Notes: generated from the sequence alone by a model not told the origin. A stretch of DNA of 64,000 bases from Runella zeae DSM 19591 (GCF_000423565.1 NZ_AUIF01000044.1:36720-100719), one strand, 5' to 3'. Positions 44,609 to 54,189 are shown, numbered from the stretch's first letter. A program made the numbers and translations.

Positions 44609-45754
44609 TTAATAGTTTTTATAATAATCTCGAATCTTATTTGTCAACCGATCATAGATGGGTTTACTAAATTCGATAAAGAGTTGCTGAGGAGGAGGAG
44701 GATTGAGTTCTTGGGCATTACAGATACGTTTTTGATCAGCGGTAAGAGCTCTCTCGTCACCGTTAAAATTACCCCATTCACAAAACCAATTGAAATCTCC
44801 TCTAAACTTCTCTTGCGTCACTACTGTCTTGCTATTAAAATTCATGATTTGCATATCCAAAAGTCCTGACGAAAGTACCGATTTTCGGGTACGGGTCAAT
44901 TTGGCCGTTACTTTATTGTAAACAGGTACTTTCTTTCCTGCTACGGTAGCCTCTCCCACTTTTACCGAATCTTTGCTTGTTACTACTTCGGTATTTGACT
45001 GTACAAGGGTTTGTCCTACCACAAAATCATCAAATTCTAGCTTAATCACATGATCAGGTTTGAGTTTGATACTAGACGCTTCTTGAGGGGCATAAAACCG
45101 CACAAATTTATTAAGCCGTTGATTTGTGTTTAAAAATTCGTTTATCTTATTCTGAAAAAACTCATTACTAAGCTGATACATTCGTGAGGTAACCAACACC
45201 TGTTCGACCACCACCTTAAACGAAGCATAGTCATAAGACTCTTCCAATAGCGGCTGTACATTCCTAAATCCCCCTACTAAGCTATTACAAACCTCAAAAT
45301 GATTGTAAGCCTCGCGGGCCATTTGTCGATTAGTTTTATTGCTCATGGCTTTCATTCCTGCTTCGTAGCGGTCGGCCGCAGCTTGATCGCGGGCAGTCCG
45401 TTCTTCATTTGAGAAATTTCGTACCGTAATCAATCGCTCACATGCAGGACATCGCCGCAAGGCATTATACATTTTGTTGAGACGGTCGTAGGCACTTACA
45501 ACAGGTTCCCAATGAAAAGGCTCAGAAGAATTTTGATATTTGGCTATATCGTCCAGATTTTGCTGAATAGCCAAAGGATAAGCTTGTTTAAGAATATCAG
45601 CAGATGAAGAGCTATTGGGGCTTTCTCTAAGTTTTTCGGCGGCTCTAAAGACAGACTCCTCATAGTCTCCTCGTTTAAAAGCCTTTTTGGCCGACTTACA
45701 CCCAATAAAAGTAAAGATTAAAACATAAGTGACCAGAACAAACGAATGTTTCAT
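44609..45754 (-). CDS. Lipoprotein with TPR-like helices, unknown function
   Basis: 381 residues. Lipobox FTFIGCKSAKKAF gives a lipidated N-terminus at the Cys, then alpha-helical TPR-like repeats (about 20-200: FKRGDYEESVFRAAEKLRESP), followed by a beta-rich part (about 230-381). I do not recognise the family beyond a conserved Bacteroidota type. An ATG at 45790 would add 12 residues ahead of the signal; 45754 (MKHSFVLV) is preferred. Stands alone between the TlpA pair and the DUF58 gene. Confidence 0.65.
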   Translation of the reverse strand: MKHSFVLVTYVLIFTFIGCKSAKKAFKRGDYEESVFRAAEKLRESPNSSSSADILKQAYPLAIQQNLDDIAKYQNSSEPFHWEPVVSAYDRLNKMYNALRRCPACERLITVRNFSNEERTARDQAAADRYEAGMKAMSNKTNRQMAREAYNHFEVCNSLVGGFRNVQPLLEESYDYASFKVVVEQVLVTSRMYQLSNEFFQNKINEFLNTNQRLNKFVRFYAPQEASSIKLKPDHVIKLEFDDFVVGQTLVQSNTEVVTSKDSVKVGEATVAGKKVPVYNKVTAKLTRTRKSVLSSGLLDMQIMNFNSKTVVTQEKFRGDFNWFCEWGNFNGDERALTADQKRICNAQELNPPPPQQLFIEFSKPIYDRLTNKIRDYYKNY

Positions 45755-45893
45755 AAAAAATGAGTAAAATTTCAGTGTAATATGATGCAATAATAAAACT
45801 ATTGGCCGACATCCTGGTTTTATTAATCACAGAATCAATATTCTCTTATTTAAAGGCAAATACAAACTCTTCTATTTCCTGCCTATTTTCTCA

Positions 45894-46808
45894 TCATCTC
45901 ATCTTGTTACGCTTCACTAAGTAAGCCGACAAAATCTGGTCATAACCTTTGGCTACATCAGCTTCAATAAAATCAATTTTATACTGACCACACTTAAGGC
46001 GTAGCTCCTGATAATACTTCTTGACGGCTTCTTGGTACTGTTTTTTGACTTGTCCGGGCTGAATCTTTACGCGTTCGCCCGATTCCAAATCAATGAATTC
46101 GTAAGGACGATCATCAAAAGCAAACTCTTCTTCGGTACGGCGGTCAGTCACATGAAACAAAAGTACTTCGTGGAGATTATGTCTTAGATGCTGCATCGCC
46201 GAAAAGATTTTGTCAGCTTGATTGACATCTTCAAACATATCACTAAAAATAACTACCAATGAGCGTTTATGGATTTTTTCGGCAATTTCGTGTAGTACGT
46301 CTGCTACGGTAGTTTTACGTTGCGTTTTAGGTTTTTGGAGCACTTGTTCTAGCTCCAAAAATATCTTGTGCACATGCGATGGTGTAGATTTGACAGGAGT
46401 CTGCACTTCTACTCCTTCCGAAAAAGTAGTGAGACTAACAGCATCTTTTTGCCGCTGTAGCAAGTTGGCAATCCCCGCCGCCGCCATGACGCTGAAGGTG
46501 ATTTTATCGTGATTAGGCTCAGGATAATACATCGAAGAGGAGGTATCCACTAGCAAATGACACCGCAAGTTGGTTTCTTCTTCGTAGCGTTTTACAAAAA
46601 GACGGTCGCTTTTGGCAAATACCTTCCAATCAATGTGTCGGGTAGTTTCGCCAGTATTGTACAAGCGATGCTCCGCAAACTCTACCGAAAATCCATGAAA
46701 AGGGGATTTGTGAAGCCCCGTAATAAAACCCTCGACAAGCTGCCGAGCCAAAAACTCTAAATTTCCGTATTGTCTTACGCTTGCGATGTCTAAATTACGG
46801 GTGCTCAT
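45894..46808 (-). CDS. DUF58 domain protein
   Basis: 304-residue cytoplasmic protein. The DUF58 core (about 35-125) shows GFSVEFAEHRLYNTGETTRHIDWKVFAKSDRLFVKRYEEE followed by a von Willebrand A-like segment with HLLVDTSSSMYYP (MIDAS-type DxSxS) and LVVIFSDMFED. DUF58 proteins usually work with MoxR ATPases in assembly of enzymes or surface systems, but no MoxR or VWA partner gene is next door. Assignment to the family is firm; the role is not settled. Confidence 0.9.
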   Translation of the reverse strand: MSTRNLDIASVRQYGNLEFLARQLVEGFITGLHKSPFHGFSVEFAEHRLYNTGETTRHIDWKVFAKSDRLFVKRYEEETNLRCHLLVDTSSSMYYPEPNHDKITFSVMAAAGIANLLQRQKDAVSLTTFSEGVEVQTPVKSTPSHVHKIFLELEQVLQKPKTQRKTTVADVLHEIAEKIHKRSLVVIFSDMFEDVNQADKIFSAMQHLRHNLHEVLLFHVTDRRTEEEFAFDDRPYEFIDLESGERVKIQPGQVKKQYQEAVKKYYQELRLKCGQYKIDFIEADVAKGYDQILSAYLVKRNKMR

Positions 46809-46877
46809 GATGTGATGTTAAGATTGAAAGGTGCAATACTAAGTCGTTTTTTGATTAACGATTTAGTTGGAGGATTA

Positions 46878-47324
46878 TTAATGCGAAAACACCTTTTCTA
46901 TAATATCGCCCGTGTCAGTGATGATTTCGTTTTTGCCCAACAAAACCATACCTTCCATACCTACTACCCTCAATTTAATGTTGGCGATTCCAGACCTGAG
47001 GATACCGATATGTTCGGCAGCGGCACGGGTCAAATCAATCAGCCTTGTATGATGATAAGGCCCTCGATCGTTGACGCGTACTATCACCGAGCGATTGTTT
47101 GATAGATTGGTAACTTCTATCATGGTATTGAAAGGAAGCGACCGATGTGCAGCTGTTAATTCTTTATGATTAAATTTTTCGCCGCAGGAGGTCTTGCGTC
47201 CATTAAACATTTGGGCATAAAAAGATGCTGTTCCCTGTTCTTCTTTACCCAATAATTGTGCCGAAGCTGGATTGTTTCCCAAAAACGACAACAATAAAAG
47301 TACATAAAATGTAGTCGAATACAT
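46878..47324 (-). CDS. RlpA-like double-psi beta-barrel protein
   Basis: 148 residues with a signal peptide (TTFYVLLLLSFLGNNPASAQ) and the RlpA double-psi barrel: QGTASFYAQMFNGRKTSCGEKF, LTAAHRSLPFNTMIEVTNL and VRVNDRGPYHHTRLIDLTRAAAEHIG. Bacterial RlpA proteins are septal or envelope proteins and some cut denuded peptidoglycan glycans. The SPOR domain of many RlpA proteins is absent here, so this is a short form. A longer ORF beginning at 47393 runs into a non-signal leader; ATG at 47324 is preferred. Confidence 0.88.
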   Translation of the reverse strand: MYSTTFYVLLLLSFLGNNPASAQLLGKEEQGTASFYAQMFNGRKTSCGEKFNHKELTAAHRSLPFNTMIEVTNLSNNRSVIVRVNDRGPYHHTRLIDLTRAAAEHIGILRSGIANIKLRVVGMEGMVLLGKNEIITDTGDIIEKVFSH

Positions 47325-47527
47325 AGGTTTTTTCGGGTTTAATTCTACAATAAATGGTCTTCCCACTGAGCTTTTCCCTCGAAGCCTACTCAAAAAAATG
47401 CAACCCCTTTTTGGAATTGGGGCTGAAAATTAAGCAAAAAAGTAATAGAATCTATGTTTTTTACAAATTTGCTTTTAAAGGCGTAAAAGTAACAACGTAA
47501 AAACCCATAACTTTATTTTAAGAAAAT

Positions 47528-47559
47528 TTTGATAGCAAGCAACAAAAACCGTACTTTAG
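47528..47559 (+). promoter_or_regulatory. Candidate promoter of the PUR/DUF3276 gene
   Basis: TTTG at 47528-47531 and TACTTTAG at 47552-47559 with a 20-bp spacer match the Bacteroidota TTTG / TAnnTTTG layout with one mismatch in the -7 box. It lies about 30 bp before the GTG start. Confidence 0.45.
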
Positions 47560-47591
47560 CGTTTGGATACACCTAAAACCTTATAAGGATA

Positions 47592-47912
47592 GTGGAAGAT
47601 AAAGACAGAGAAAAAATCTACTCTAAGCGCGTAAAAGCCGGCAAAAGAACCTACTTTTTTGATGTGCGTTCGACACGTTCTAATGATTACTACCTAACCA
47701 TCACAGAGAGTCGTCGTTTTCCTCAAGGAGACGGATTTGCTTATGAAAAGCATAAGATGTTTCTTTACAAAGAGGATTTTGACAAGTTTGTAGATGCTCT
47801 CCAAGAAACTGTAGATCACATCAAATCAGAGTTGATGCCTCATGTTGACTTTTCTCAGTATGCCGTTCGCGAAGAAGAAGATTACACTGGGAGCGATTTG
47901 AAGTGGGAATAA
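47592..47912 (+). CDS. PUR-alpha-like nucleic-acid-binding protein (DUF3276)
   Basis: 106-residue protein with the PUR repeat fold: KIYSKRVKAGKRTYFFDVR, NDYYLTITESRRFPQGDGFAYEKHKMFLY and FDKFVDALQETVDHI. Members of this family bind single-stranded DNA or RNA and occur mainly in Bacteroidota and spirochaetes. Starts with GTG at 47592 directly after a probable promoter. Followed by a hairpin terminator. Precise role in the cell unknown. Confidence 0.9.
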   Translation: MEDKDREKIYSKRVKAGKRTYFFDVRSTRSNDYYLTITESRRFPQGDGFAYEKHKMFLYKEDFDKFVDALQETVDHIKSELMPHVDFSQYAVREEEDYTGSDLKWE

Positions 47913-47939
47913 TCCCTAAGTTATTAAATTATATATCTT

Positions 47940-47961
47940 GCCTCTAGTTCTTACTAGAGGC
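47940..47961 (+). terminator. Terminator after the PUR gene
   Basis: 9-bp perfect inverted repeat GCCTCTAGT / ACTAGAGGC with a 4-nt loop, followed by CTTTCGATTTT, 27 bp after the stop. Confidence 0.65.
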
Positions 47962-48105
47962 CTTTCGATTTTGTAGCTATCTCTAAAAATCGTAATTTCG
48001 CGGGCGTTTTGATGAAGCAATACTCAACCTTACTTCATCACAATCATCCATAACTCTTTTGAGGTATCTGTATAAACCTCAAATTCCAAACTATTAAATC
48101 CAGAA

Positions 48106-49203
48106 ATGTCTCTTCAATGTGGTATTGTGGGATTGCCCAACGTCGGCAAATCTACCCTTTTTAGTGCTTTATCTAGTGCCAAAGCTGAGGCCGCCAATTA
48201 CCCCTTTTGCACCATCGAACCCAACGTAGGCGTAGTAGAGGTGCCCGACGAACGCTTGCAGGTATTAGAGGGCTTAGTAAAACCTCAAAAACTGGTTCCT
48301 ACTATCGTCGAAATCGTGGATATCGCGGGGCTTGTGAGAGGTGCCAGCAAAGGTCAAGGACTAGGTAATCAATTTTTAGCGAATATTCGAGAGGTAGACG
48401 CTATCATACATGTAGTACGCTGCTTCTCGGACGACAACATCGTTCACGTCGAAGGACGTGTCAATCCTGTAAGTGACAAAGAAATCATCGATTTAGAACT
48501 TCAATTGAAAGATTTAGAATCAATCGAAAAGAAGTTTAGCCGTGTCGAAAAAGCGGCACGCGTAGGCGATGCCAAAGCCAAAGTCGAATTAGATATTCTG
48601 AATCGGGTCAAAAGCGCCTTACTACAGGGCAAAAGTGTAAGAGCCGTTGGACTCTCAGAAGAAGAAAAAGCCACTATCGCCGACCTCCAACTACTCACCA
48701 TCAAACCGGTGATTTATGTGGCCAATGTCGACGAAAACTCTATCCTCACCGGCAATGAGTACGTAGAGCAGCTCAAAGCTGCCATAGCCGAAGAAAATGC
48801 CGAAGTAATCGTATTGTGTGCGGCTATAGAATCACAAATTGCCGAAATGGAAGACCCCGACGAAAGAATCATGTTTTTGGGAGAATATGGTTTGAGCGAG
48901 TCGGGTCTCAACAAACTCATTAGAGCTTCTTACTCCATTCTCAATTTGATTACTTATTTCACGGCGGGTGTCAAAGAAGTACGTGCCTGGACAATCCAAC
49001 GTGGCTGGAAAGCCCCGCAAGCGGCGGGTGTCATTCACACCGATTTTGAAAGAGGTTTTATTCGGGCAGAAGTGATTAAGCTCGCTGACTATGCTCAATA
49101 CAAAACAGAAGCGGGTTGTCGTGAAGCAGGGAAGATTTCGGTAGAAGGAAAAGAATACGTAGTACAAGACGGTGATATCATGCACTTCCGTTTCAACGTC
49201 TAA
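48106..49203 (+). CDS. ychF: Obg-like GTPase/ATPase YchF
   Basis: 365-residue OLA1/YchF P-loop ATPase. G1 GLPNVGKSTLF near the N-terminus, G3 VDIAGLVRGASKGQGLGNQFL, the atypical G4 NVDE (instead of NKxD, giving preference for ATP), a coiled-coil insertion at about 130-190 and a C-terminal TGS domain (GWKAPQAAGVIHTDFERGFIRAEV). YchF proteins associate with ribosomes and respond to redox stress. Full length and undamaged. Confidence 0.96.
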   Translation: MSLQCGIVGLPNVGKSTLFSALSSAKAEAANYPFCTIEPNVGVVEVPDERLQVLEGLVKPQKLVPTIVEIVDIAGLVRGASKGQGLGNQFLANIREVDAIIHVVRCFSDDNIVHVEGRVNPVSDKEIIDLELQLKDLESIEKKFSRVEKAARVGDAKAKVELDILNRVKSALLQGKSVRAVGLSEEEKATIADLQLLTIKPVIYVANVDENSILTGNEYVEQLKAAIAEENAEVIVLCAAIESQIAEMEDPDERIMFLGEYGLSESGLNKLIRASYSILNLITYFTAGVKEVRAWTIQRGWKAPQAAGVIHTDFERGFIRAEVIKLADYAQYKTEAGCREAGKISVEGKEYVVQDGDIMHFRFNV

Positions 49204-49226
49204 ATCTACTAAGATTACTATTTACA

Positions 49227-49262
49227 ATAAAGGCTCAAAAATCTGAATTTTTGAGCCTTTAT
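49227..49262. terminator. Bidirectional terminator after ychF
   Basis: 16-bp perfect inverted repeat ATAAAGGCTCAAAAAT and complement with a 4-nt loop, 24 bp after ychF and 6 bp before the stop of the convergent small gene. Confidence 0.85.
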
Positions 49263-49267
49263 TGCGT

Positions 49268-49663
49268 TTACCACTGGGCCATTTCGTCGGGTTGCTTTTT
49301 GCCAAACAAAGCTCGGAATGTGCCTGCCATATGAATGACATTGTCGATACGATTTTTGGCTTGACTCAACAAATGAATACTGTAACCCTGTTCAATCATT
49401 TTACTAAAAGAATTGGAGAGCATATACATTTCTTCGATATTCACCGAAAAATCGTTGACTACATATTTCTGAAATCCTCTATCATTTTGATTAGAGAAAT
49501 ATAGCACAAGGCAGAAATTTTGACCCTCAAAATACGATATCACCCGGTCGGCGTCAAACTGCCGAGGCATTTCATCGTGGTCAATTAATCCATCTACTAT
49601 GGCCACCTCCTCGTTGGTCATATAAAGATGGGGTGTGAGAAATATAGTTGGTTGATAGTTCAT
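49268..49663 (-). CDS. Conserved hypothetical protein, 131 aa
   Basis: I do not recognise a family. The sequence has mixed alpha/beta character, no signal peptide or membrane segment, and a Met-rich middle (VNIEEMYMLSNSFSKMIEQG). The ORF is longer than chance in this context and ends just at the shared hairpin after ychF. Predicted cytoplasmic. It sits alone, convergent with ychF. Coding status is likely but not certain. Confidence 0.55.
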   Translation of the reverse strand: MNYQPTIFLTPHLYMTNEEVAIVDGLIDHDEMPRQFDADRVISYFEGQNFCLVLYFSNQNDRGFQKYVVNDFSVNIEEMYMLSNSFSKMIEQGYSIHLLSQAKNRIDNVIHMAGTFRALFGKKQPDEMAQW

Positions 49664-49955
49664 TTTTTCTAGTGTTCTGATTTTGGAATACTTAGCATTT
49701 ATACTTAAAACGCTAAAATTTCAACAATAATTGCAGTATAATACCTAATTTCATAATTTTTTTTATAAAAAATTTAACTATTCAAAGCAACATCATAGTT
49801 TGCATTTAGAGTAAGTTTAAGCAAAAAAACCTTCAATAACAAATAATTGGTATCGTCAGAATAGTATTTGATTAATATCCACTAAAAAATCATTCCAGTC
49901 GCTCGTTTTTAGAACTAATTATTGTATAAAAACAATTTTAGTATAAAACAAAAAA
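49664..49955. other. AT-rich intergenic region upstream of greA terminator
   Basis: No ORF, RNA gene or repeat was recognised. The stretch is strongly AT-rich with several runs of T and A and probably holds the promoter of the 131-aa gene. Confidence 0.45.
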
Positions 49956-49983
49956 TGGGTAGCCTCCCCGAAGAAGCTACCCA
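49956..49983 (-). terminator. Terminator after greA
   Basis: 8-bp inverted repeat TGGGTAGC / GCTACCCA with a 12-nt loop. On the minus strand it is followed by TTTTTTGTTTTA, so it terminates greA. Confidence 0.75.
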
Positions 49984-50006
49984 CTTTTTGCAAAATATAT
50001 CTAGTC

Positions 50007-50480
50007 TTAACGTGAGATTTCTAATACCTCAAACTCCATAATTCCTGCCGGAACTTGGATTTGAGCGGCATCTCCTACTTTTTTTCCGAGCAAACCTCTT
50101 CCGATAGGAGACCCTACCGAAATCTTTCCTTGTTTAAGGTCGGCTTCTTCTTCTGCTACCAACATATAAGACATTACCGCGTTGTTTTTGCGGTTTTTGA
50201 TTTTTACTTTTGAAAGAATCGACACTTGCGATAGGTCAATTGATGTCTCATCTAGTACTCGTGCATTTCCCAAAATCTCCTCTAACTTCGCAATTTTAGC
50301 CTCATGCAACCCTTGGGCTTCTTTGGCTGCATCATATTCAGCATTTTCGCTCAAATCACCTTTATCGCGAGCTTCAGCTATCGCCCTTGCTATCTCCTGA
50401 CGTCCTCGCGTTTTTAAGTCTTGCAACTCAGCCTTAAGCTTGTTCAGACCTTCTTCGGTGTAGTACTGTATCTTAGCCAT
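50007..50480 (-). CDS. greA: Transcription elongation factor GreA
   Basis: 157-residue factor that binds RNA polymerase and stimulates cleavage of backtracked transcripts. N-terminal coiled coil with the acidic tip (ARDKGDLSENAEYDAAKEAQ, Asp and Glu) and the C-terminal domain SVGSPIGRGLLGKKVGDAAQI. Length agrees with family (about 158). Single gene, divergent from fmt, with its own terminator. No oddities. Confidence 0.97.
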   Translation of the reverse strand: MAKIQYYTEEGLNKLKAELQDLKTRGRQEIARAIAEARDKGDLSENAEYDAAKEAQGLHEAKIAKLEEILGNARVLDETSIDLSQVSILSKVKIKNRKNNAVMSYMLVAEEEADLKQGKISVGSPIGRGLLGKKVGDAAQIQVPAGIMEFEVLEISR

Positions 50481-50742
50481 TTTGCTTTCTTATACGTTAA
50501 TTGTTAATGGTTTTATGTAATAGTAGCAATATTTTCTTCACTTTAGGGCAAAAAAAAAGAACGGTGAAATGACCGCTCTACCAAAGTGATTGTAGAATCT
50601 GTCACTTCTTCCTTAAGACCGAAAAGTATTTTGTGTGTCGGTTCATGGTCGAAATTTGAAAGACAAAAATAGCAATATTTGCAATCGAAATCAATACTCA
50701 TAACGGTTGCGTCCAAAAAAACATCCCGATAATCTAATAAAC

Positions 50743-51672
50743 ATGGCAAAACTCAGAATTATTTTCATGGGGACTCCCGAATTTGCTGTCGAGAGCTTAC
50801 AAAATCTTATTGAAAACGACTACCACGTAGTGGCAGTAGTGACTGCTCCCGACAAACCCGCCGGACGTGGCCTCCAACTCACCCCCTCACCCGTCAAAGC
50901 GTATGCCCTTTCAAAGGGAATCCCTATACTCCAACCCGAACGCCTTAAAAACCCGCAATTTTTGGAGGAACTAAAAAGCTACCATGCTGATTTACAGGTA
51001 GTAGTGGCCTTCAGAATGCTACCTGAGGCAGTGTGGGATATGCCCCCCAAAGGCACTTTCAACTTGCATGCCTCCCTACTCCCGCAATACCGTGGCGCCG
51101 CCCCTATCAATTGGGCTATTATCAATGGTGAGACACAGACCGGTGTCACTACTTTTTTTCTTGAACATGAGATTGATACTGGAAAAATCATTTTTCAAGA
51201 AACCGAGCCGATTCACCCTGACGACAATGTGGGAACTCTCTACCAACGACTCATGCGCAAAGGCGGGGAGTTGGTAGTACGCACCGTGCGAGCCATCGAA
51301 GAGGGAGATTATCCCCAAGTCCCCCAACCCCACTTGGAGGTTATCAAAAATGCGCCCAAAATATTTAAGGAAACCTGCGAAATCAACTGGAACCAATCGA
51401 CTGAAGCTATTCGCAATTTTATCAGAGGGCTGTCGCCTTATCCAGCGGCATGGACTTACCTAAACGGCAAAACCTGCAAGATTTTTCGAGCCACAGTGGC
51501 TGCTACTTCTACAGAGCCTTCTGAACTTCAATGGAAAACCGACCACAAGACTTTTCTTCATTTCAAAACCTCCGATGGTTGGCTAGCCATTGAAGATTTA
51601 CAACTTGAAGGTAAAAAAAGAATGGGAATCGAGGAGTTTTTACGCGGTGCCAAACTCCCTTCTAGTCACTAA
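50743..51672 (+). CDS. fmt: Methionyl-tRNA formyltransferase
   Basis: 309-residue enzyme that formylates Met-tRNAi using 10-formyl-THF. Motifs: MGTPEFAVESL, SLLPQYRGAAPINWAIINGE (catalytic Asn/His region) and ITFFLEHEIDTGKI-type DTGKI, then the C-terminal tRNA-binding domain from about 210. The ATG at 50743 (MAKLRIIFMG) is chosen over the earlier 50707 start. No partner def gene is adjacent. Full length for the family. Confidence 0.96.
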   Translation: MAKLRIIFMGTPEFAVESLQNLIENDYHVVAVVTAPDKPAGRGLQLTPSPVKAYALSKGIPILQPERLKNPQFLEELKSYHADLQVVVAFRMLPEAVWDMPPKGTFNLHASLLPQYRGAAPINWAIINGETQTGVTTFFLEHEIDTGKIIFQETEPIHPDDNVGTLYQRLMRKGGELVVRTVRAIEEGDYPQVPQPHLEVIKNAPKIFKETCEINWNQSTEAIRNFIRGLSPYPAAWTYLNGKTCKIFRATVAATSTEPSELQWKTDHKTFLHFKTSDGWLAIEDLQLEGKKRMGIEEFLRGAKLPSSH

Positions 51673-51729
51673 CTCTAAGTATATTTACCCTCAATTAAGC
51701 AGTTTCATTTTTTCATTATCATCTCCTCT

Positions 51730-52842
51730 ATGATACGTCACCGATTAGCCATTAGTCTGATTTTTTTGGTGTGTGGTTATATTTATACCAATTGGAGCAC
51801 CCGGCTGCCGCATATCCAAACTCAATTTGACCTTTCCAATAGCACTTTGGGACTTGTATTGCTATGTGTCGCTATTGGATCTTTGACTTCTATGCCCCTG
51901 ACAGGATGGCTCGTGGCTCAGCGAGGTAGTAAGTTTTCGACTACACTTTCGGCATTATTGTTTTGCGGGACATTGTTTCTATTTCCCTTAGCCCACAATA
52001 CTTGGCAACTTAGTATTTTCTTTTATGTTGTTGGTTTTTTTACGGGAGCATTAGATGTAGCTATGAATGCCCAAGCAGTGGCCTTGGAGCAACGCGCCGC
52101 TCAACCTATGATGTCGTCGTTTCATGCTATTTTTAGCATTGGGATGATGCTTGGAGCTCTTACAAGCTCATTCTTTGTACAATACGACATTTATTCGCAT
52201 TTTTTTATTGTCTCTGGTGCCTGCTTAGTACTCACTATCGCTTGTATTCCTTATTTGGTCAAAGACGCCACCGAGCCTACCGATGAAGGTTTTAAACTAG
52301 TATGGCCCGGCAAGGCACTCCTATTGATGGGAATTATTGCTTTTTGTGCCATGCTAGGCGAAGGGGCTATGGCTGATTGGAGTACAAACTACCTCAAAAA
52401 TGTCATCAACACCACCGACGCTTTAGCTCCTCTGGGCTTGTCTTCCTTCTCAGCGGCTATGACACTCGGTAGATTTGGGGGAGATAAAGTACGCTCTTGG
52501 CTAGGCGATCGAAAACTCATTTTTCTCAATTCTCTCCTTGCTACTTTAGGACTCATCGTAGCCTTGTCGTTTTCGTCGGTTTGGGGCGTTATTGTAGGGC
52601 TTTTTGCAGTGGGATTAGGGCTTTCGACTATCATTCCGGTAGTGTATAGCCAAGCAGGTCACCATCCATCTCTTCCCAATGGAGTAGGGCTAGCGATGGT
52701 CACTACATTAGGTTATTTTGGATTTTTGTTTGGTCCCCCTGTTATTGGTTTCTTGGCAGATTGGCAAGGATTGCGATTTGCGCTTTTTTTTGTGGTGGGT
52801 TTGTTTAGCGTGATGCTCCTCCTGAGCCGCAAAATCACCTAG
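51730..52842 (+). CDS. MFS transporter (YbjJ-like sugar/drug family)
   Basis: 370-residue permease with 12 hydrophobic segments. MPLTGWLVAQRGSKFST is the loop 2-3 motif and LGEGAMADWSTNYL opens the second half. RPAxxMxxFHAxF-type QPMMSSFHAIFSIG, and HHPSLPNGVGLAMVTTLGYFGFLFGPPVIG, are typical of a common group of proton-linked MFS exporters/importers with undetermined substrates. Its 3' end overlaps the convergent MarR gene by 4 bp. Efflux controlled by that MarR regulator is a natural suggestion, unproven. Confidence 0.88.
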   Translation: MIRHRLAISLIFLVCGYIYTNWSTRLPHIQTQFDLSNSTLGLVLLCVAIGSLTSMPLTGWLVAQRGSKFSTTLSALLFCGTLFLFPLAHNTWQLSIFFYVVGFFTGALDVAMNAQAVALEQRAAQPMMSSFHAIFSIGMMLGALTSSFFVQYDIYSHFFIVSGACLVLTIACIPYLVKDATEPTDEGFKLVWPGKALLLMGIIAFCAMLGEGAMADWSTNYLKNVINTTDALAPLGLSSFSAAMTLGRFGGDKVRSWLGDRKLIFLNSLLATLGLIVALSFSSVWGVIVGLFAVGLGLSTIIPVVYSQAGHHPSLPNGVGLAMVTTLGYFGFLFGPPVIGFLADWQGLRFALFFVVGLFSVMLLLSRKIT

Positions 52843-53279
52843 TATTCACTAAAGTTTTGATAAATAGAATCCATAATTCTGACAAAGTGGGCGTAGTCTT
52901 CTTCATTGAGACTTCCCCAGCCTTGTCGGCGGATTTCTTTTACTACTGGCAATACCGTCTCAAAAGTTTTAATTCCTTCTGGCTGAAGGTAAATATTGAA
53001 CTTACGCCTGTCTTCTTCCGACATACGGCGCTCAACAAGGCCTTTTTTGACCAGTAAATCCAAAATGCGAGTTACAGTGGGAGCGTCTTTGGTAGTAAGC
53101 TCTGCGAGTGTATTCTGACTAATACCCTGATTGCGAGCCACGTGGTCAATCAGCACCCATTGATCTACCGTTAAGTCAAAGCCAGATTCATTAAAACGCT
53201 TTTGTAAAACGTTTCGGATTTTCTTGATAGTGGTATCAATCTTAAAAAAATACGCCCGAGAGTCGGAAGGATGTGTCAT
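52839..53279 (-). CDS. MarR-family transcriptional regulator
   Basis: 146-residue winged-helix regulator. Family pattern: LTVDQWVLIDHVARNQGISQNTLAEL (helices 3-4), TKDAPTVTRILDLLVKKGLVERR (recognition helix and wing) and MSEEDRRKFNIYLQPEG. No signal or cofactor site beyond the fold. It overlaps the 3' end of the MFS gene, so the pair could be a drug- or metabolite-response unit, though the regulator faces away from the transporter promoter. Confidence 0.93.
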   Translation of the reverse strand: MTHPSDSRAYFFKIDTTIKKIRNVLQKRFNESGFDLTVDQWVLIDHVARNQGISQNTLAELTTKDAPTVTRILDLLVKKGLVERRMSEEDRRKFNIYLQPEGIKTFETVLPVVKEIRRQGWGSLNEEDYAHFVRIMDSIYQNFSEY

Positions 53280-53373
53280 TGGTTTAGCAAATATGTGGGT
53301 CGCTGTATGGCAAGCTTTAGCCTGCTAATAATTGTTTTACAAAATAACGTAGGATTTTTAAAAGCAGCAAAAC

Positions 53374-54189
53374 CTATTGCCAAAATCCCCATCGCAAAAT
53401 GAAATTTTGTTTTGGTTGTTTTTTTCGAAAAAAAACCAAACCCACCGCTAGCAAATCGATAGTGACCGTAACCGAAGGATGAGCTTTGATGTATTCCCAA
53501 GCGGCTTCCATCTCGGTGGACCAGTGAATATCATCAAAAACAAACAGGCTGTTTTCATGTGCTTTGGTGAGGCAGGTTTCAAAGTATTTTATTGTAGGTT
53601 CGTAGCGATGATTGGCATCAAAAAATGCAAAATCTATTTTAGAATAAGCTTCCACCTGTGACTTGAGTGATAAATCTAGATTTCCAGTAATGATGCGAAT
53701 ATCAGTGGCGATGTCATGTTTTGTGGTCTGGTAAGCCTCCTGTGCTCGCCGAAAGTTTTGTTCCGCTACTTTTGCCGTTTCGGGACAGCCTTCAAAGGTA
53801 GTAATATGAGCGTCAGGATTAGCGGCGGCCATATAAAGCGTAGTCAGTCCCAGCGACGTTCCTAAATCAAAAATGTGCTGGTAGTCAAATCGCTTTATTA
53901 GTCGATAAAATAACCGTCCTAATTTGGCCGATTTTTTGGAGTTTTGGGCAATATCTCTTACCTCCCTAATAGGCGAAACGTTGACTTTAGAGCCAGCGCC
54001 ATAATCAGTAATACGAAGCTGCTGTCGACTTTGAAGCATCTGCTGCCGAATCGACTCTATCACCTCAAACTCAGCATCAATGGGATCTTTTTTGATAGTA
54101 TTTAGATACAAATCGAACACAAAAGGAGAATGCAAACCGTGTTCGTTTTGGGCACTCAAAAAATAGCGGAAGGCAGACCTAATAAGCAA
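53374..54189 (-). CDS. Class I SAM-dependent methyltransferase (O-methyltransferase-like)
   Basis: 271 residues. SAM-binding motif I is HIFDLGTSLGLTTLYMA (about 110-126) with HITTFEG for the acidic residue, and the catalytic metal region near AFFDANHRYEPT and FVFDDIHWSTEMEAAW, as in catechol-type O-methyltransferases. The predicted start is TTG at 54189; no ATG lies between it and an upstream in-frame TGA, and homologue-like N-terminus (RYFLSAQNEHGLHSPFVF) fits this start. It ends near the MarR gene but does not overlap it. Substrate unknown. Confidence 0.82.
   Translation of the reverse strand: MLIRSAFRYFLSAQNEHGLHSPFVFDLYLNTIKKDPIDAEFEVIESIRQQMLQSRQQLRITDYGAGSKVNVSPIREVRDIAQNSKKSAKLGRLFYRLIKRFDYQHIFDLGTSLGLTTLYMAAANPDAHITTFEGCPETAKVAEQNFRRAQEAYQTTKHDIATDIRIITGNLDLSLKSQVEAYSKIDFAFFDANHRYEPTIKYFETCLTKAHENSLFVFDDIHWSTEMEAAWEYIKAHPSVTVTIDLLAVGLVFFRKKQPKQNFILRWGFWQ

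Noticed and set aside
50543..50749. 68-codon minus-strand open frame upstream of fmt
   Set aside because: It overlaps the fmt start and the greA promoter region and resembles no family.
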